This document shows positions 14,266 through 14,381 of a DNA stretch of 14,381 bases, piece by piece. Origin of the DNA: Polyangiaceae bacterium (GTDB taxonomy: Bacteria > Myxococcota_A > Polyangia > Polyangiales > Polyangiaceae); assembly GCA_025934595.1 (NCBI GenBank), contig JAICXU010000019.1:1-14381 (forward strand). The letters run 5' to 3'. The notes beneath the pieces were generated by a model. That model worked only from the letters and a program-made list of their open reading frames with translations. It made no database searches and was not told the origin of the DNA. A program made the position numbers and the translations under genes. How positions within the stretch are numbered: position 1 is the stretch's first letter; every line of letters begins with the position of its first letter.

Positions 14266-14381
14266 TCAGTCGACGTCCGTCGGAGCGTCGGCAGAATCGG
14301 CGGCGTCGGCCGCGTCCGTGTCGGCGTCGAACGTCGTGGCGTCGAACGCGGATGAATCGCTCGCCGCGTCACGTCCGCCCG
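14266..14381 (-). CDS. C-terminal end of an unidentified protein with an Asp/Ala-rich tail
   Basis: The reverse strand is open from the right edge to TGA at 14266-14268, giving 37 residues (GGRDAASDSSAFDATT, then an Asp/Ala-rich run ending DAPTDVD). The composition is strongly acidic and repetitive, like disordered tails of secreted or regulatory proteins in this kind of genome. The start lies outside the window and no domain is visible, so nothing can be said about function. The gene runs toward the response regulator gene with about 79 bases between, so the two could share a transcript. GC-rich DNA makes short open frames common, hence the moderate confidence. Confidence 0.5.
   Translation of the reverse strand, partial: GGRDAASDSSAFDATTFDADTDAADAADSADAPTDVD

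Noticed and set aside
1..14381. CRISPR arrays, tRNA or rRNA genes, insertion sequences, prophage genes
   Set aside because: No regularly spaced repeats, cloverleaf-like sequences, rRNA segments or transposase/integrase motifs were found. The CGCCAAG palindrome is the only mobile-like element.

Overview
The window looks like chromosomal DNA from a high-GC deltaproteobacterium of the myxobacterial type. The case rests on GC-rich codon use, a response regulator fused to a DUF4388-like domain, long acidic and Pro/Thr-rich tails, an orphan ParA with a small ribbon-helix-helix partner, and a region-4-only sigma-like protein. The lineage is inferred from gene content. No rRNA, tRNA, CRISPR array, transposase or phage gene is visible.

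Layout, left to right. (1) 1-612 minus: the first 204 codons of glycogen synthase glgA, running off the left edge, divergent from (2) 667-1725 plus: an RluA-family rRNA pseudouridine synthase. (3) 1743-2057 and 2090-3292 minus: a two-gene unit in which a ParA-type ATPase with two identical-spacing Cys4 zinc modules at its N-terminus is followed by a small ribbon-helix-helix protein. (4) 3371-3458: a palindromic element built from CGCCAAG units, touching the end of (5) purH at 3463-5043 minus. (6) 5291-6049 and 6179-6727 minus: a sigma-region-4-like DNA-binding protein with a Cys cluster and acidic tail, preceded by a MerR-like regulator. (7) 6728-7063: a divergent control region with several dyads. 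(8) 7064-11874 plus: a tightly overlapping four-gene operon of alpha/beta hydrolase, OppC/DppC-type permease, lipoprotein solute-binding protein and OppB/DppB-type permease, with no ATPase gene. (9) 11916-14186 minus: a 756-residue response regulator with DUF4388, an acidic tract, one membrane span and a TPR-like C-terminus. (10) 14266-14381 minus: the last 37 codons of an unknown gene with an Asp/Ala-rich tail.

How they may work together. The operon at 7064-11874 probably makes an oligopeptide/nickel-class importer whose ATPase is supplied from elsewhere, with a hydrolase that has an Asp nucleophile and could act on the imported compound. The ParA/RHH pair has the makings of a positioning or partition module. 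The MerR-like and sigma-like proteins may form a small regulatory unit. glgA, the RluA enzyme and purH are ordinary housekeeping genes. The least usual items are the zinc-module ParA with its partner, the Cys-containing sigma-like protein, the permease with an extra hydrophobic insertion, and the membrane-anchored response regulator.
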